DNA of 64,000 nt. It comes from Mycobacterium sp. 852002-50816_SCH5313054-b. Lineage in GTDB: Bacteria; Actinomycetota; Actinomycetes; Mycobacteriales; Mycobacteriaceae. The stretch is from the NCBI RefSeq assembly GCF_001667185.1, contig NZ_LZIC01000044.1, forward strand, positions 46,897 to 110,896, written 5' to 3'. Both the position numbers and the translations under genes were made by a program. Below the pieces are notes generated by a model. The model did not search any database. It was not told the origin of the DNA and was given only the letters and a program-made list of their open reading frames with translations. Positions 1 to 11,187 of this stretch are shown piece after piece. Positions within the stretch are counted from its first letter, which is position 1. Every line of letters starts with the position of its first letter.

Positions 1-1
1 G

Positions 2-667
2 ATGCTGGGCGGCGAGTTCACCGGCTGGGTGTCGACCCGGCAGCGGGTGTGGGGCGACATGGACTCGGCGCGGTGCGGACCGATCCTCGGCGCCAGCGGC
101 GACGACCCGGGCACCGACTGGGCGCGCTATGCGCTCAAAGCCCCGGTGATGCTGGTGCACGACCCCGACGCGGTGGCCGTCACGCGGTGGGTGCCCTTCG
201 CCGACTGGGTGGACGGCCGGGTGTTGCTCGGCGATCGACGCCCGACTCTCGCCGACCTGGAATACCACCTGACCACGCTGTTCCCGCCGGTGCGCCCGAG
301 GCAGTGGCTGGAGATCCGCTACCTCGACAGCGTCCCGGACGCGTTGTGGCCGGCGGTGGTGTTCACGTTGGTGGCGCTGCTCGACGACCCGGTCGCCGCC
401 GACCTCGCGGCCGAGGCCGTCGAACCTGTGGCCACCGCCTGGGACACCGCGGCGCGGGTGGGCCTGCGCGACCGGCGGCTCCACGAGGCGGCCAACAAGT
501 GCGTGGCCGTCGCTGCCGCGCGGGCGCCGGCGGAGCTGACCGAGTCGATGCAGCTCCTGCTCAGCGGCGTCGAGCAGGGCCGATGTCCGGGCGACGACTT
601 TGCCGACCGGGTCATCGAGCACGGCATCGCGCCGGTGGTGGCGCGCATGGCGCAAGGCGGCTTGTGA
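2..667 (+). CDS. egtA: EgtA, glutamate-cysteine ligase (C-terminal part)
   Basis: The reading frame is open from the window edge, so this is the last 221 residues of a longer protein. Family knowledge: EgtA makes gamma-glutamylcysteine, the sulfur donor for ergothioneine. The segment has the C-terminal GCS2-type features, for example [10 protein letters not shown] near residue 100 and [13 protein letters not shown] near 165. It overlaps egtB by four bases (GTGA) and starts the unbroken egtA-B-C-D-E order, which makes the assignment firm despite the missing N-terminus and ATP-binding half. The true start lies upstream of the window. Confidence 0.9.
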   Translation: MLGGEFTGWVSTRQRVWGDMDSARCGPILGASGDDPGTDWARYALKAPVMLVHDPDAVAVTRWVPFADWVDGRVLLGDRRPTLADLEYHLTTLFPPVRPRQWLEIRYLDSVPDALWPAVVFTLVALLDDPVAADLAAEAVEPVATAWDTAARVGLRDRRLHEAANKCVAVAAARAPAELTESMQLLLSGVEQGRCPGDDFADRVIEHGIAPVVARMAQGGL

Positions 668-1959
668 CGTCCCGGGAGAGGCTTGCCGACGACATGGCGC
701 GGGCGCGGGCGCGCACGCTGCGACTGGTCGAGTTCGACGACGACGAGCTGTGGCGGCAGTACGACCCGCTGATGAGCCCCCTGGTGTGGGATCTGGCGCA
801 CATCGGTCAGCAGGAAGAGTTTTGGCTGCTGCGGGGCGGCGATCCGGCCCGACCGGGGATGTTGCCGGCGGCCGTTGAGGGCCTCTACGACGCGTTCGAG
901 CATTCCCGGGCCAGCCGCGCGGAGTTGCCGCTGCTGTCCCCCGAGCGGGCGCGGTCCTACTGCCGCACGGTGCGGTCGGCGGCGCTGGACGCTTTGGACG
1001 CGCTGCCCGACGACCCCGCCGGCGAGCAAGCGGCGTTCGCCTTCGGGCTGGTGGTCAGCCACGAAAACCAGCACGACGAAACCATGCTGCAGGCGCTGAA
1101 CCTGCGCACCGGCGCGCCGCTGCTGACCGACGGCTCCGCCCTGCCCGCGGGCCGGCCGGGGGTGGCCGGGACGTCGGTGCTGATCCCGGGCGGCCCCTTC
1201 GTGCTCGGCGTCGACGCCGCGAGCGAACCGTACTCGCTCGACAACGAACGCCCCGCCCACGTCGTGGACGTGCCGGCGTTCCGGATCGGCCGGGTTCCGG
1301 TCACCAACGGCGAGTGGCGCCAGTTCATCGACGACGGCGGCTACCACCGGCCCCAGTGGTGGTCCGAATTCGGCTGGCACCACCGCCAGACCGCGGGCCT
1401 GACCGCGCCGCAGTTCTGGAGTTCCGACGGCAAAACCCGCGCCCGGTTCGGCTACCTCGAGGACATTCCCGCGGATGAGCCGGTACAGCACGTCTCGTAC
1501 TTCGAGGCCGAGGCCTATGCCGCCTGGGCCGGCGCGCGGCTGCCCACGGAACTGGAATGGGAGAAGGCGTGCGCGTGGGACGCGGCGACCGGCGCCCGGC
1601 GGCGCTACCCGTGGGGCGAGCAGGCGCCTTCCGAAGCGTTGGCCAATCTGGGCGGCACGGCGCTGCGTCCCGCGCCCGTCGGCGCATACCCCGCCGGCGC
1701 CTCGGCCTACGGGGTCGAGCAGCTGCTCGGTGACGTCTGGGAGTGGACCGCCTCGCCGCTGCGGCCCTGGCCGGGTTTCGTCCCGATGATTTACGAGCGT
1801 TACTCGCAGCCGTTCTTCGACGGCGACTACCGCGTGCTGCGCGGCGGCTCGTGGGCCGTGGAGGCGGCGATCCTGCGGCCCAGCTTCCGCAACTGGGACC
1901 ATCCGGTCCGCCGCCAGATCTTCTCCGGTGTCCGCCTGGCCTGGGATGTGGGCGACTGA
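664..1959 (+). CDS. egtB: EgtB, iron-dependent hercynylcysteine sulfoxide synthase
   Basis: Joins gamma-glutamylcysteine to hercynine with O2, the central C-S bond step of ergothioneine synthesis. 431 residues from a GTG start that overlaps the egtA stop, the usual length for the family. An N-terminal DinB-like domain carries the iron ligands: H46 in DLAHIGQQE and the HENQHDE motif with H133 and H137. From about residue 170 a formylglycine-generating-enzyme-like (FGE-sulfatase) fold follows, ending in LRGGSW and FSGVRLAWD. Translationally coupled to egtC (TGATG). Cytosolic. Confidence 0.96.
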   Translation: MTSRERLADDMARARARTLRLVEFDDDELWRQYDPLMSPLVWDLAHIGQQEEFWLLRGGDPARPGMLPAAVEGLYDAFEHSRASRAELPLLSPERARSYCRTVRSAALDALDALPDDPAGEQAAFAFGLVVSHENQHDETMLQALNLRTGAPLLTDGSALPAGRPGVAGTSVLIPGGPFVLGVDAASEPYSLDNERPAHVVDVPAFRIGRVPVTNGEWRQFIDDGGYHRPQWWSEFGWHHRQTAGLTAPQFWSSDGKTRARFGYLEDIPADEPVQHVSYFEAEAYAAWAGARLPTELEWEKACAWDAATGARRRYPWGEQAPSEALANLGGTALRPAPVGAYPAGASAYGVEQLLGDVWEWTASPLRPWPGFVPMIYERYSQPFFDGDYRVLRGGSWAVEAAILRPSFRNWDHPVRRQIFSGVRLAWDVGD

Positions 1960-2657
1960 TGTGTCGTCACCTGGGCTGGCTCGGCGCGGACGTGACCGTC
2001 GCCTCGCTGGTGCTTGACCCGCCGTGCGGGTTGCGCGTGCAGTCATACGCCCCGCGCCGCCAGAAGCACGGTCTGATGAACGCCGACGGCTGGGGCGTCG
2101 GGTTTTTCGATCGCGACGTGCCCCGGCGCTGGCGCAGCCCGGCGCCGCTGTGGGGCGATGTGTCGTTCGACTCGATCGCGCCGGCGCTGCGCAGCCACTG
2201 CGTGGTGGCCGCGGTGCGCTCGGCGACCGTGGGGATGCCGATCGAGGCCAGCGCGACCGCACCATTCACCGACGGCCGTTGGCTGTTGTCGCACAACGGG
2301 ATCGTCGATCGTTCGGTGCTGCCGCCCACCTCGGCTGCCGAATCGTCTTGCGACAGCGCAATACTCGCGGCCACCGTCTTCGAGCATGGGCTCGACGCGC
2401 TGGGCGACACCATCGCCGAAATCGGCGCCGCCGACCCGCTGGCGCGGCTCAACGTGTTGGCCGCCGACGGCTCCCGGCTGCTGGCGACCGCCTGGGGGGA
2501 CACCTTGTTCATCCTGCGCCGCGACGACGGGGTGGTGGTGGCCAGCGAGCCCTACGACGACGCGCCCGGCTGGGAGGACGTGCCCGACCGGCACCTGATC
2601 GAGGTCACCTCGGCGGGCGTCAGGATGACGCCGCTCAATTCGAAAGGGTCTCAATGA
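1959..2657 (+). CDS. egtC: EgtC, gamma-glutamyl hercynylcysteine sulfoxide amidohydrolase
   Basis: Class-II (Ntn) glutamine amidotransferase-like hydrolase of 232 residues that removes the gamma-glutamyl group from the EgtB product. The start ATG at 1959 is chosen because it leaves Cys2 right after the initiator (MCRHLGWLG), the N-terminal nucleophile after Met removal, and because it overlaps the egtB stop by one base. The signature [10 protein letters not shown] and the SHNGIVD segment fit the amidotransferase fold. It overlaps egtD by four bases (ATGA). Confidence 0.95.
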   Translation: MCRHLGWLGADVTVASLVLDPPCGLRVQSYAPRRQKHGLMNADGWGVGFFDRDVPRRWRSPAPLWGDVSFDSIAPALRSHCVVAAVRSATVGMPIEASATAPFTDGRWLLSHNGIVDRSVLPPTSAAESSCDSAILAATVFEHGLDALGDTIAEIGAADPLARLNVLAADGSRLLATAWGDTLFILRRDDGVVVASEPYDDAPGWEDVPDRHLIEVTSAGVRMTPLNSKGSQ

Positions 2658-3619
2658 CGCTGACGCTGTCCAACCACCTCGCCGCCGACTCCGCGTATCA
2701 CACGCTGCGTCGCGACGTGCTCGACGGCCTGCAGCAAACGCCGAAAACCTTGCCGCCCAAGTGGTTCTACGATTCGGTGGGCAGCGACCTGTTCGACCAG
2801 ATCACTCGGCTGCCCGAGTACTACCCGACCCGCGCGGAGGCCGAGATCCTGCACGCGCGGTCGGGCGAGGTCGCCTCGGCCAGCGAGGCCGACACCCTGG
2901 TCGAGCTGGGCGCCGGGACGTCGGAGAAGACGCGACGGCTGCTGGACGCGCTGCGCGACCGCGGTTCGCTGCGCGGGTTCGTGCCGTTCGACGTCGACGC
3001 CAGCGTGCTGTCCGCCACCGCCACCGCCGTCCAGAGCGAATACCCGGGCATCGAAATCAACGCCGTCTGTGGGGATTTCGAGGAACACCTGACCGAGATC
3101 CCCGACGGTGGCCGGCGGCTGTTCGTGTTCCTGGGATCGACGATCGGTAACCTCACGCCCGAGCCGCGGGCGGAGTTTCTGGCCACCCTGGCCGGGGTGA
3201 TGCGGCCCGGGGACAGCCTGCTGCTGGGTACCGACCTGGTCAAGGACACCGAACGGCTGGTGCGCGCCTACGACGACGCCGCCGGGGTGACGGCCCGGTT
3301 CAACCGCAACGTGCTCGCGGTGATCAACCGGCAACTCGACGCCGATTTCGATGTCGAGGCCTACCACCACGTGGCGCGCTGGAACACCGACGAGGAACGC
3401 ATCGAAATGTGGCTACGAGCCGGCCGGGGCCAGCGGGTCCACGTCGGCGCGCTTGACCTGACGGTCGACTTCGCGGACGGCGAGGAAATGCTCACCGAGG
3501 TGTCGTGCAAGTTTCGCCCGGACGGGGTCAGCGCCGAACTGGCCGAGGCCGGGCTGCGTCGCGTCCGGTGGTGGACCGACGCCGCGGGCGACTTCGGGCT
3601 GTCGCTGGCGGTTAAGTGA
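2654..3619 (+). CDS. egtD: EgtD, histidine Nalpha-trimethyltransferase
   Basis: Transfers three methyl groups from SAM to histidine, giving hercynine, the first committed ergothioneine intermediate. 321 residues, the length I know for the M. tuberculosis protein. Visible features are the N-terminal substrate region ([19 protein letters not shown]), the SAM-binding [12 protein letters not shown] near residue 90, [11 protein letters not shown] and the C-terminal [12 protein letters not shown] overlaps the egtC stop; the stop overlaps the GTG of egtE. A DUF2260/Methyltransf_33 protein. Confidence 0.96.
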   Translation: MTLTLSNHLAADSAYHTLRRDVLDGLQQTPKTLPPKWFYDSVGSDLFDQITRLPEYYPTRAEAEILHARSGEVASASEADTLVELGAGTSEKTRRLLDALRDRGSLRGFVPFDVDASVLSATATAVQSEYPGIEINAVCGDFEEHLTEIPDGGRRLFVFLGSTIGNLTPEPRAEFLATLAGVMRPGDSLLLGTDLVKDTERLVRAYDDAAGVTARFNRNVLAVINRQLDADFDVEAYHHVARWNTDEERIEMWLRAGRGQRVHVGALDLTVDFADGEEMLTEVSCKFRPDGVSAELAEAGLRRVRWWTDAAGDFGLSLAVK

Positions 3620-4758
3620 CGGCGGATTCGCTGGCCGACCGGTGGCGGGCGGCCCGTCCGCCGGCGGCCGGGCTGCACCTCGACAGCGCGGCCTGCTCGC
3701 GTCAGAGTTTCGCGGCGCTCGATGCCGCCGCCAAGCACGCGCTGCACGAGGCCGAGGTCGGCGGCTACGTCGCGGCCGAGGCGGCGGCCCCGGTGCTTGA
3801 CGCGGGGCGGGCCGCGGTCGCGACGCTGTGCGGCATGCCCGACGCCGAAGTCGTGTTCACCACCGGCTCGCTGCACGCGCTGGATCTGCTGCTGGGCGCT
3901 TGGCCGGCCGATCGGCGCACGCTGGCCTGCCTGCCCGGCGAATACGGGCCCAACCTGGCCGTGATGGCCGCCCACGGGTTCGAGGTGCGCACCTTGCCGA
4001 CCCTGGACGACGGCAGGCTGGCGCTCGACGACGCGGCATTCCAACTCGACGAGGACCCGCCGGATTTGGTCCACCTCACGCCCCTGGCCAGCCACCGGGG
4101 CGTGGTGCAACCCCTTGCCATGGTGGCCACGCTCTGCCGTCAGCTCGGCGTGCCGCTGGTGGTGGACGCCGCGCAGGCGCTGGGGCACATCGACTGCGCC
4201 GTCGGCCCCGACGCCATGTATTCGTCGTCGCGCAAATGGATCGCCGGGCCGCGCGGCGTCGGCGCCTTGGCCCTGCGGCCGGGCCTGATGGATCGGCTGA
4301 CGCCGCGGCTACCGGCACCGCCCTGGGCCGGGAGCCTGTCGGTCGCGCAGCAGCTCGGCTTCGGGGAAGCCAACGCCGCTGCGCGCGTCGGCTTTTCGGT
4401 TGCCGTCGGCGAACATCTGGCCTACGGGCCGGAGTCGATCCGTGCTCGGTTGGCCGAGGTCGGCGACATCGCCCGCACGCTGCTGGCCGACATCGACGGC
4501 TGGCTGGTGGTCGAAGAGACGGAGGAGCCGAGCGCCATCACCACGCTGGCCCCCGTCGACGGCGCCGACCCCGAATCGGTGCGGGCATGGCTGCACGCCG
4601 AGCGGCGCATTGTGACGACCTACGCGGGGGTGGCGCGGGCGCCGGACGAACTGTCCGCGCCGGTGCTGCGGATCTCGCCCCACGTCGACACCACGGCCGA
4701 CGACCTGGAGAGCTTCGCCGAGGCGCTGATCGCGGCGACCGCGGCGACCGGCACCTAG
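3616..4758 (+). CDS. egtE: EgtE, PLP-dependent C-S lyase
   Basis: Aminotransferase class V fold protein of 380 residues that cleaves hercynylcysteine sulfoxide to ergothioneine, the last pathway step. The PLP lysine is K207 in [13 protein letters not shown], preceded by [12 protein letters not shown], where the Asp contacts the pyridine nitrogen in this fold. GTG start overlaps the egtD stop. It is the last gene of the operon; no clear terminator hairpin with a T tract follows. Confidence 0.94.
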   Translation: MTADSLADRWRAARPPAAGLHLDSAACSRQSFAALDAAAKHALHEAEVGGYVAAEAAAPVLDAGRAAVATLCGMPDAEVVFTTGSLHALDLLLGAWPADRRTLACLPGEYGPNLAVMAAHGFEVRTLPTLDDGRLALDDAAFQLDEDPPDLVHLTPLASHRGVVQPLAMVATLCRQLGVPLVVDAAQALGHIDCAVGPDAMYSSSRKWIAGPRGVGALALRPGLMDRLTPRLPAPPWAGSLSVAQQLGFGEANAAARVGFSVAVGEHLAYGPESIRARLAEVGDIARTLLADIDGWLVVEETEEPSAITTLAPVDGADPESVRAWLHAERRIVTTYAGVARAPDELSAPVLRISPHVDTTADDLESFAEALIAATAATGT

Positions 4759-4948
4759 CGGTGCGGCCGGGCCGCGGCCCGAAGAAACCGATCTGGGAAT
4801 TCTGGCCGCCAATTTTGACGGAAAGTATGAAAAGCACTGTGCTTATTAGGCACGTGTGCGGTAGGTTTTTCCGTAGCGCGCGCCCGGGTCAAGGGTCGGC
4901 CCGCGACGGCACGCCCTTCGATGACGAGCGGGTGAGAAAGGGTGCCGG

Positions 4949-5080
4949 ATGAGTTCCGATCCGATGCCGGAGGCGGCGGCCTGGGATGGGCTGATCGGCG
5001 AATTGGGTTCGGCCGCAGCGTCGTTCGGCTCGGTGACCCCGGCGCCGGCGGGCGCGTACTTCTCTTTGCGGGGTGCGTGA
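4949..5080 (+). pseudogene. Remnant of a PPE-family gene
   Basis: A 43-codon open frame reads AAAWDGLIGELGSAAASFG followed by SVTPAPAGAYFSLRGA and a stop. Known PPE proteins carry a very similar AAAWDxLAxELxxAAxSYxSV helix about 30-60 residues from the start, so this looks like an internal piece of a PPE N-domain whose first residues and whole C-terminus are lost. It ends 12 bases before the PE start, and PE and PPE genes normally sit side by side. Assignment rests on motif memory only. The rest of the 4759-5092 gap shows no gene. Confidence 0.55.
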
Positions 5081-5092
5081 AAGGAGATGGAG

Positions 5093-6505
5093 ATGTCGTA
5101 TCTGATCGCCGTGCCGGACGTGGTGCAGGGTGCAGCTCAGGACTTGGCAGGTATTCGTGCCTCGCTGACCGAGGCCGCCGCGACCGCGGGCCCCACCACG
5201 GGGATAGCGGCGTCCGCTGCGGACGAGGTATCGGTCGCGATCGCGTCGCTGTTCGACAGCGCCGGCCGGCAATTTCAAACCCTCAACGCTCAAGCACAGG
5301 CGTTCCACGCGGAGTTCGAAAGCCTGTTGGGTGCCGGCGCGGCGGCATATGTCAGCGCCGAGGCTGCCAATGCAGGGCAAGTGCTGGGCAACGCGGTAGC
5401 CGGTGGCGGCCAAGCGGTCCCCGCGGCGGCTGTACCCGCCGCGACCTATAGAACCTTCAACCTCTTCAACGGCGCGCTTGACATCAATATCGGGACGGGT
5501 GGCATTCAATTCACGATCAGCACGCCCGGGGTCATCCTGCCGGCAGTGCACGTACCTCCGATAAACGTCGCCGCCTTCAATCTGCCCCAGCTCACCATTC
5601 CACCCATAAACATCCCGGCCGGCTCCACGGTCGCCAATGTCACGGTGAGTCCGTTCAGCTTGCCGCAACTGTCGATACCGTCAATCAGTATCCCGGCCGG
5701 CACGACCCCGGCCACCATCACCGTCGGCGCATTTGACCTGCCGCAGATAACGACCCCAGCCATCACGGTGCCGCCGATCAACCTGCCCGCGGTGACCATA
5801 CCGGCGTTCCAGACGCCCCTGATCCAGGTGACAGGGTGGAGCCTGCCTTCGATAACCGTTCCCCAGATCAATCTTCCCCAGATACAGATCCCGGATATCA
5901 ATGTCCCGGGTGGCGGCCAGACGGTGGTCCATCTGCATACCGGAAACGTCCTCTTCCCGGACTATGACATCAATCTTCAGTCGTTCGATTTCGCACCATC
6001 ACTTGGCTTCAACACACCTGGCTTTATCACCCCCTTCGTCATCCCCAGTATCCAAATCGGGGCTCTCACCCTGCCGTTCCTGAACATCAGTAACCCGAGC
6101 GGCGGCAGCTACGTGTTCCCGTCCATCGGCCTTTCCGGCTTCTCCATCCCGTCGGTCACCGTTCCGCCCATCGCCGTCGGCGGTTTCACACTGCCGCAGG
6201 TCAGCTGGCCGGCGTTCACCACGGCACCGCTGACCATCCCGCCGATCGGCGTGGGCGGTTTCACGCTGCCGCAGGTCAGCTGGCCGGGGTTCGCCACGGC
6301 TCCGCTGACCATCCCGCCCATCGGCGTCGGCGGCTTCAGCTTGCCCGACGTCAACGTCCCCCAAATCACCCTCGCGCCCGTCCAGCAGGAGCAGTTCCTG
6401 ATCCCGCCAATACCCACCTGGTTGAACGGCGCGACCGTCATCGCGAACGACTTCGTTGGAATCGTGGAAGACGTCGCGGCCAGCCTGCTGGGCGTGGGCC
6501 CCTGA
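5093..6505 (+). CDS. PE-family protein with Leu-Pro / Ile-Pro repeat domain
   Basis: 470 residues. Residues 1-95 are a PE domain (MSYLIAVPDVVQGAAQDLAG), helical, normally paired with a PPE partner and exported by type VII secretion. From about residue 115 the protein consists of short beta-prone repeats of the form LPQLxIPxIxIPAG and VGGFxLPQVSWP, with few charged residues and no PGRS glycine tracts. Near the C-terminus one unit occurs as two almost identical copies and a third diverged one. ATG 5093 is preferred to ATG 5087 because the AAGGAG at 5081-5086 touches the first but is six bases from the second. Function unknown; probably surface or secreted. Confidence 0.85.
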   Translation: MSYLIAVPDVVQGAAQDLAGIRASLTEAAATAGPTTGIAASAADEVSVAIASLFDSAGRQFQTLNAQAQAFHAEFESLLGAGAAAYVSAEAANAGQVLGNAVAGGGQAVPAAAVPAATYRTFNLFNGALDINIGTGGIQFTISTPGVILPAVHVPPINVAAFNLPQLTIPPINIPAGSTVANVTVSPFSLPQLSIPSISIPAGTTPATITVGAFDLPQITTPAITVPPINLPAVTIPAFQTPLIQVTGWSLPSITVPQINLPQIQIPDINVPGGGQTVVHLHTGNVLFPDYDINLQSFDFAPSLGFNTPGFITPFVIPSIQIGALTLPFLNISNPSGGSYVFPSIGLSGFSIPSVTVPPIAVGGFTLPQVSWPAFTTAPLTIPPIGVGGFTLPQVSWPGFATAPLTIPPIGVGGFSLPDVNVPQITLAPVQQEQFLIPPIPTWLNGATVIANDFVGIVEDVAASLLGVGP

Positions 6506-6529
6506 CCCGCGCATGGCGCGGTTGAAACC

Positions 6530-7225
<696 letters not shown>

Positions 7226-8698
7226 CTATAGATCCCAGGTGTGCACGGGCTCGTTGGCGTGCATGTGTTCGCAGTACCGCCGCAGCATCTCGGCCAGTGC
7301 CGCGGGCCGGCTCATGCCGCCGTCCTCCAGGGTACGCACGGTGGAGACCTGCCAGGTCGCCCCGTTGCGGCCGGCACGGGCGCGGCCCTCGATGACGCCG
7401 AGGAAACGGTCGCGCACCTCGGCGTCGACACCCCAGCGGCGCAGGCCGTCGTCCGCGATCGGCAGCAACGTGTCGAGGACCAGTTCCCGGGCCGTCACCT
7501 TGCCGATGCCGGGCCAGAGCAGGCGGGCGTCGATGCCGTGGCGCGCGGCCGCGAGGAAGTTCTCCCGTGCCACAAGGAAACCCATCCTGTTCCACAGCGG
7601 GTCCGGGGCCTCGGACAGGCCGCGCAGTAACCCGTAGTAGAAGGCGGCGTTGCCGAGCATGTCGATGACCGTCGGGCCGGCCGGCAGCACCCGGTTCTCC
7701 AGCCGCAGGTGCGGACGCCCGTCGACGACGTCATAGACCGGGCGGTTCCAGCGGTACACGGTGCCGTTGTGCAGGCGCAATTCCCCAAGCTGCGGGGTGC
7801 GCCCGGCGGCCAGCTCGGCGACCGGGTCTTCGTCGGACACTTCCGGCAATAGGGACGGGAAGTATTGGATGTTCTCTCCGAACAGGTCGAGCACGGAGGT
7901 GATCCACCGTTCGCCGAACCACACCCGCGGTCGCACACCCTGGGCCTTGAGCTCCTCAGGCCGGGTGTCGGTGGATTGCGAGAACAACTCGATGCGGGTC
8001 TCCGACCACAACTGATGACCGAAGAAATAGGGGGAGTTGGCCGCCAGAGCCAGCTGCGGTCCCGCCAGCACCTCGGCTGCGTTCCAGTTGGCCGCGAATT
8101 CCTCGGGTGCCAGCTGCAGATGCAATTGCATGCTGGTGCAAGCGGATTCGGGTGCGATCGTCGCGGCGCGCCAGCTCAGCGGCTCTGGGCCGGAGATCTC
8201 GATCGGGATGTCCTCGCCGCGGGCGGAAAAGATCGAATCGTTGAGGGCCGCGTACCGCTTGGATTCGCTCATCCAGTTATGGTCGAGATGCTCGGGCATC
8301 AGCGTGGGCAGGATCCCGATCATCACGATGTGGGCCCCGCCGGAGTTGGCTTTCAGCTCGGCGTCGTTGAGGCTGGCCCGCACCTCGGCCTCCAGGTCCA
8401 GGCCGGTGTGCCCGGGCAACGGCCGGGGCGGGACGTTGAATTCGATGTTGTAGGCGCCCAATTCGGTCTGGTAGGCCGGATCCGCGATGGCGTCCAGCAC
8501 GACACGGTTCGACATGGCGGGCTGGTAGTCGGCGTCGACGAGATTGCACTCGATCTCCATGCCGGTGAGCGGCCGGTCCGCGTCGAACCGCGACTGCGCG
8601 AGCATCGTCTCGAAGACGTTCAGGCACAGCCGCACCTTGCGCCGGTATTCCTCCCGCTGCGCGCGGTCGTACGTGGTGCGCTTGACCTCTTCGCCCAC
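7226..8698 (-). CDS. Glutamate-cysteine ligase family 2 (GCS2) protein
   Basis: 490 residues related to the carboxylate-amine/glutamate-cysteine ligases. GMEIECNLVD near residue 46 is the family metal/ATP-site strand, with the further conserved blocks YNIEFNVPPR, ESACTSMQLHLQL and RLENRVLPAGPT. The equivalent M. tuberculosis gene in this position is Rv3698. It is a paralogue of EgtA encoded a few kilobases away, so it may ligate glutamate to another amine or act on a related thiol; the substrate cannot be read from the sequence. First gene of a two-gene unit with the methyltransferase. Confidence 0.8.
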   Translation of the reverse strand: MGEEVKRTTYDRAQREEYRRKVRLCLNVFETMLAQSRFDADRPLTGMEIECNLVDADYQPAMSNRVVLDAIADPAYQTELGAYNIEFNVPPRPLPGHTGLDLEAEVRASLNDAELKANSGGAHIVMIGILPTLMPEHLDHNWMSESKRYAALNDSIFSARGEDIPIEISGPEPLSWRAATIAPESACTSMQLHLQLAPEEFAANWNAAEVLAGPQLALAANSPYFFGHQLWSETRIELFSQSTDTRPEELKAQGVRPRVWFGERWITSVLDLFGENIQYFPSLLPEVSDEDPVAELAAGRTPQLGELRLHNGTVYRWNRPVYDVVDGRPHLRLENRVLPAGPTVIDMLGNAAFYYGLLRGLSEAPDPLWNRMGFLVARENFLAAARHGIDARLLWPGIGKVTARELVLDTLLPIADDGLRRWGVDAEVRDRFLGVIEGRARAGRNGATWQVSTVRTLEDGGMSRPAALAEMLRRYCEHMHANEPVHTWDL

Positions 8699-8820
8699 AA
8701 CGCCGATGGAACAGGTTTACCGGCCGCAACGCAAGGGCGACAGGCTGACCTGTGCGGACGGGCGCCGGGCGGGTAGACCATCATGGACGTGCACGTCTGA
8801 CATGGGTGGAGGAGAGCTCG

Positions 8821-10347
8821 TTGGCCGAGTCCGCGGAATTCGTAGCCGCCATCGATCAGGGCACCACGAGCACCCGGTGCATGATTTTCGATCACGACGG
8901 TGCCGAAGTGGCCCGCCATCAGCTCGAGCACGAGCAGATCCTGCCGCGCGCCGGGTGGGTCGAGCACGACCCGGTGGAGATCTGGGAGCGCACGTCGTCG
9001 GTGCTCATGTCGGTGCTGAACCGAGCCAATCTGTCGTCGAAGGAGCTTTTGGCCCTGGGCATTACGAACCAGCGGGAGACGACGCTGGTATGGAACAAAC
9101 GAACCGGACGGCCGTATTACAACGCGATCGTCTGGCAGGACACCCGCACCGACCGGATCGCGTCCGCGCTGGACCGGGACGGTCGCGGCGATGTGATTCG
9201 CCGCAAGGCCGGCCTGCCGCCGGCGACGTATTTTTCCGGCGGCAAGCTGCAGTGGATCCTGGAAAACGTCGACGGGGTGCGCGAGGCCGCCGAAAGCGGT
9301 GACGCCCTGTTCGGCACCGCCGACACCTGGGTGTTGTGGAATCTGACCGGCGGCCCGCGGGGTGGCGTGCACGTCACCGACGTGACCAACGCCAGCCGCA
9401 CGATGCTGATGAACCTGGAGACGCTGGACTGGGACGACGAGCTGTTGTCGTTCTTCTCCGTTCCGCGCGCGATGCTGCCGGCGATCGCGCCGTCGTCGCC
9501 GCTGCAGCCCTACGGCGTGACGCTGGAGTCCGGGCCCTTTGGCGGCGAGGTGCCGATCACCGGCGTCCTCGGCGACCAGCACGCGGCGATGGTCGGCCAG
9601 GTGTGCCTGGCCGAGGGGGAGGCCAAAAACACCTACGGCACCGGCAATTTCCTGCTGCTCAACACCGGCGAGACGATCGTGCGGTCCGACAACGGGCTGT
9701 TGACCACCCTCTGCTATCAGTTCGGCGACGCCAAACCCGTTTACGCGCTTGAGGGTTCGATAGCGGTCACGGGCTCGGCGGTGCAGTGGTTGCGCGATCA
9801 GCTGGGCATCATCAGCGGTGCGGCACAGAGCGAGTCGCTGGCCCGTCAGGTCCCCGACAACGGTGGCGTGTATTTCGTCCCGGCATTTTCCGGTTTGTTC
9901 GCCCCGTATTGGCGATCCGACGCACGCGGCGCGATCGTGGGGCTGTCGCGGTTCAACACCAACGCGCACCTGGCCCGCGCGACGCTGGAGGCGATCTGCT
10001 ATCAGAGCCGCGATGTGGTGGACGCGATGCAGGCGGATTCCGGTGTGCGCCTTGAGGTGCTGAAGGTCGACGGTGGCATCACGGGCAACGACTTGTGCAT
10101 GCAGATCCAGGCCGATGTGCTGGGTGTGGACGTGGTGCGGCCGGTGGTCGCCGAGACCACCGCGCTCGGTGCCGCCTACGCGGCGGGGCTGGCCGTCGGG
10201 TTCTGGGCGGACCCGTCCGATCTGCGGGCCAACTGGCAAGAGGACAAGCGCTGGACGCCGACGTGGGACGACGACCAGCGCGCCGCGGGGTATGCGGGCT
10301 GGCGGAAGGCGGTGCAGCGGACCCTGGATTGGGTCGACGTGTCCTAG
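8821..10347 (+). CDS. glpK: Glycerol kinase GlpK
   Basis: FGGY-family kinase (508 residues) that phosphorylates glycerol to glycerol 3-phosphate in the cytosol. [15 protein letters not shown] at the N-terminus is the phosphate-1 motif; [27 protein letters not shown] and [19 protein letters not shown] are diagnostic. TTG 8821 is chosen because GGTGGAGGAG lies at ribosome-binding distance; GTG 8806 is an alternative without one. No transporter or glpD is adjacent. It converges with the PadR gene, separated by a large hairpin. Confidence 0.95.
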   Translation: MAESAEFVAAIDQGTTSTRCMIFDHDGAEVARHQLEHEQILPRAGWVEHDPVEIWERTSSVLMSVLNRANLSSKELLALGITNQRETTLVWNKRTGRPYYNAIVWQDTRTDRIASALDRDGRGDVIRRKAGLPPATYFSGGKLQWILENVDGVREAAESGDALFGTADTWVLWNLTGGPRGGVHVTDVTNASRTMLMNLETLDWDDELLSFFSVPRAMLPAIAPSSPLQPYGVTLESGPFGGEVPITGVLGDQHAAMVGQVCLAEGEAKNTYGTGNFLLLNTGETIVRSDNGLLTTLCYQFGDAKPVYALEGSIAVTGSAVQWLRDQLGIISGAAQSESLARQVPDNGGVYFVPAFSGLFAPYWRSDARGAIVGLSRFNTNAHLARATLEAICYQSRDVVDAMQADSGVRLEVLKVDGGITGNDLCMQIQADVLGVDVVRPVVAETTALGAAYAAGLAVGFWADPSDLRANWQEDKRWTPTWDDDQRAAGYAGWRKAVQRTLDWVDVS

Positions 10348-10355
10348 CGTCGCTA

Positions 10356-10419
10356 CCGCGAGCGCGCGTGTTTGTACGACGACACGCCGTGTCGGCTGTA
10401 CATCTGCGCGCGCTCGCGG
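10356..10419. repeat. 64-bp palindromic intergenic repeat / bidirectional terminator candidate
   Basis: CCGCGAGCGCGCG (10356-10368) and CGCGCGCTCGCGG (10407-10419) form a perfect 13-bp stem. The interior holds a smaller dyad around GACACGCCGTGTC flanked by TGTAC and GTACA. It lies between the convergent glpK and PadR genes, where a two-way terminator is expected, but it has no T tract. The ends (CCGCGAGCG) match those of a second element of nearly the same size at 29088-29149. Confidence 0.7.
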
Positions 10420-10429
10420 AGGGACCGGG

Positions 10430-11134
10430 TTAGTCCTCGCCGAGGATGCCGTACACCTCGCGGCGGGCATTGTTGAGGATTTCAACGATGCGCTGCTGCT
10501 GCTCGGCGGTGGCGGTATGCGCGGATTGCGCGACCGCGCCGAACAACTGGCCGATCGCGGCCCGCAGGTTGACCTGGCCGGGATCGGCGCCTTCGGCGAT
10601 CTCGTCCCACGGTGGGGTCTCGATCTTTTCGGCCGCCGCGCGTCCCTCGTCGGTCAGCGTGAAAAGCTTTTTGCTGCCGCCGGTTTCGGTGGCGCTGACG
10701 AGGCCTTCGTCGTCCAGCAGCTGCAGCGTCGGGTACACCGACCCGGGGCTGGGCCGCCAGATTCCGTTGCTGCGCTCGGCGATCTGCTGAATCATTTCGT
10801 AGCCATGCATCGGCCGCTCGGCCAGCAGGGCCAAGATGGCCGCTCGCACGTCACCGCGGCGTCCACGGCCGCGGCCGCCACGACGCGACCCGCGCCGGCC
10901 ACCCGCGCCGAAGCCGAATCCCGGGCCGAAGCCCGGCCCGAATCCGGGGCCGAAGCCCGGCCCGAAACCGGGGCCGAAGCGGTCGCCGCTGTGGTCGCGG
11001 AGGTGTTCGCGGAATTCCCGCCGGGCCTGGCGCCTGGCGTCGTGCAGGGCGCGCCGGTCCACCGGGCCGGGGCCGAATCCGAAACCGGGCCGCCCGGCGA
11101 ACGGTCCCTCGGGGGGAGTGAATGGGTTACTCAT
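10430..11134 (-). CDS. PadR-family transcriptional regulator with FGPG repeat
   Basis: 234 residues. A flexible N-terminal half contains about six consecutive FGPG units (residues about 50-75), then an Arg/Gly-rich stretch. From about residue 92 a PadR winged helix follows: AILALLAERPMHGYEMIQQI, SPGSVYPTLQLLDDEGLV and a helical dimerisation C-terminus. PadR proteins usually repress their own gene and a neighbour until a ligand binds. A perfect palindrome lies 54 bases upstream of the start. The regulated partner is not obvious because the neighbours are transcribed away from it. Confidence 0.85.
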   Translation of the reverse strand: MSNPFTPPEGPFAGRPGFGFGPGPVDRRALHDARRQARREFREHLRDHSGDRFGPGFGPGFGPGFGPGFGPGFGFGAGGRRGSRRGGRGRGRRGDVRAAILALLAERPMHGYEMIQQIAERSNGIWRPSPGSVYPTLQLLDDEGLVSATETGGSKKLFTLTDEGRAAAEKIETPPWDEIAEGADPGQVNLRAAIGQLFGAVAQSAHTATAEQQQRIVEILNNARREVYGILGED

Positions 11135-11187
11135 GTTGGTAGTCCTTACGTTTTGGGGAAGGCACAGGTCGTGCGCTTCGGAGTATC

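Noticed and set aside
319..2265. 648-codon open frame antisense to egtB/egtC
   Set aside because: High-GC shadow of real genes in another frame; Arg/Pro/Ala-rich, no domain, no ribosome site.
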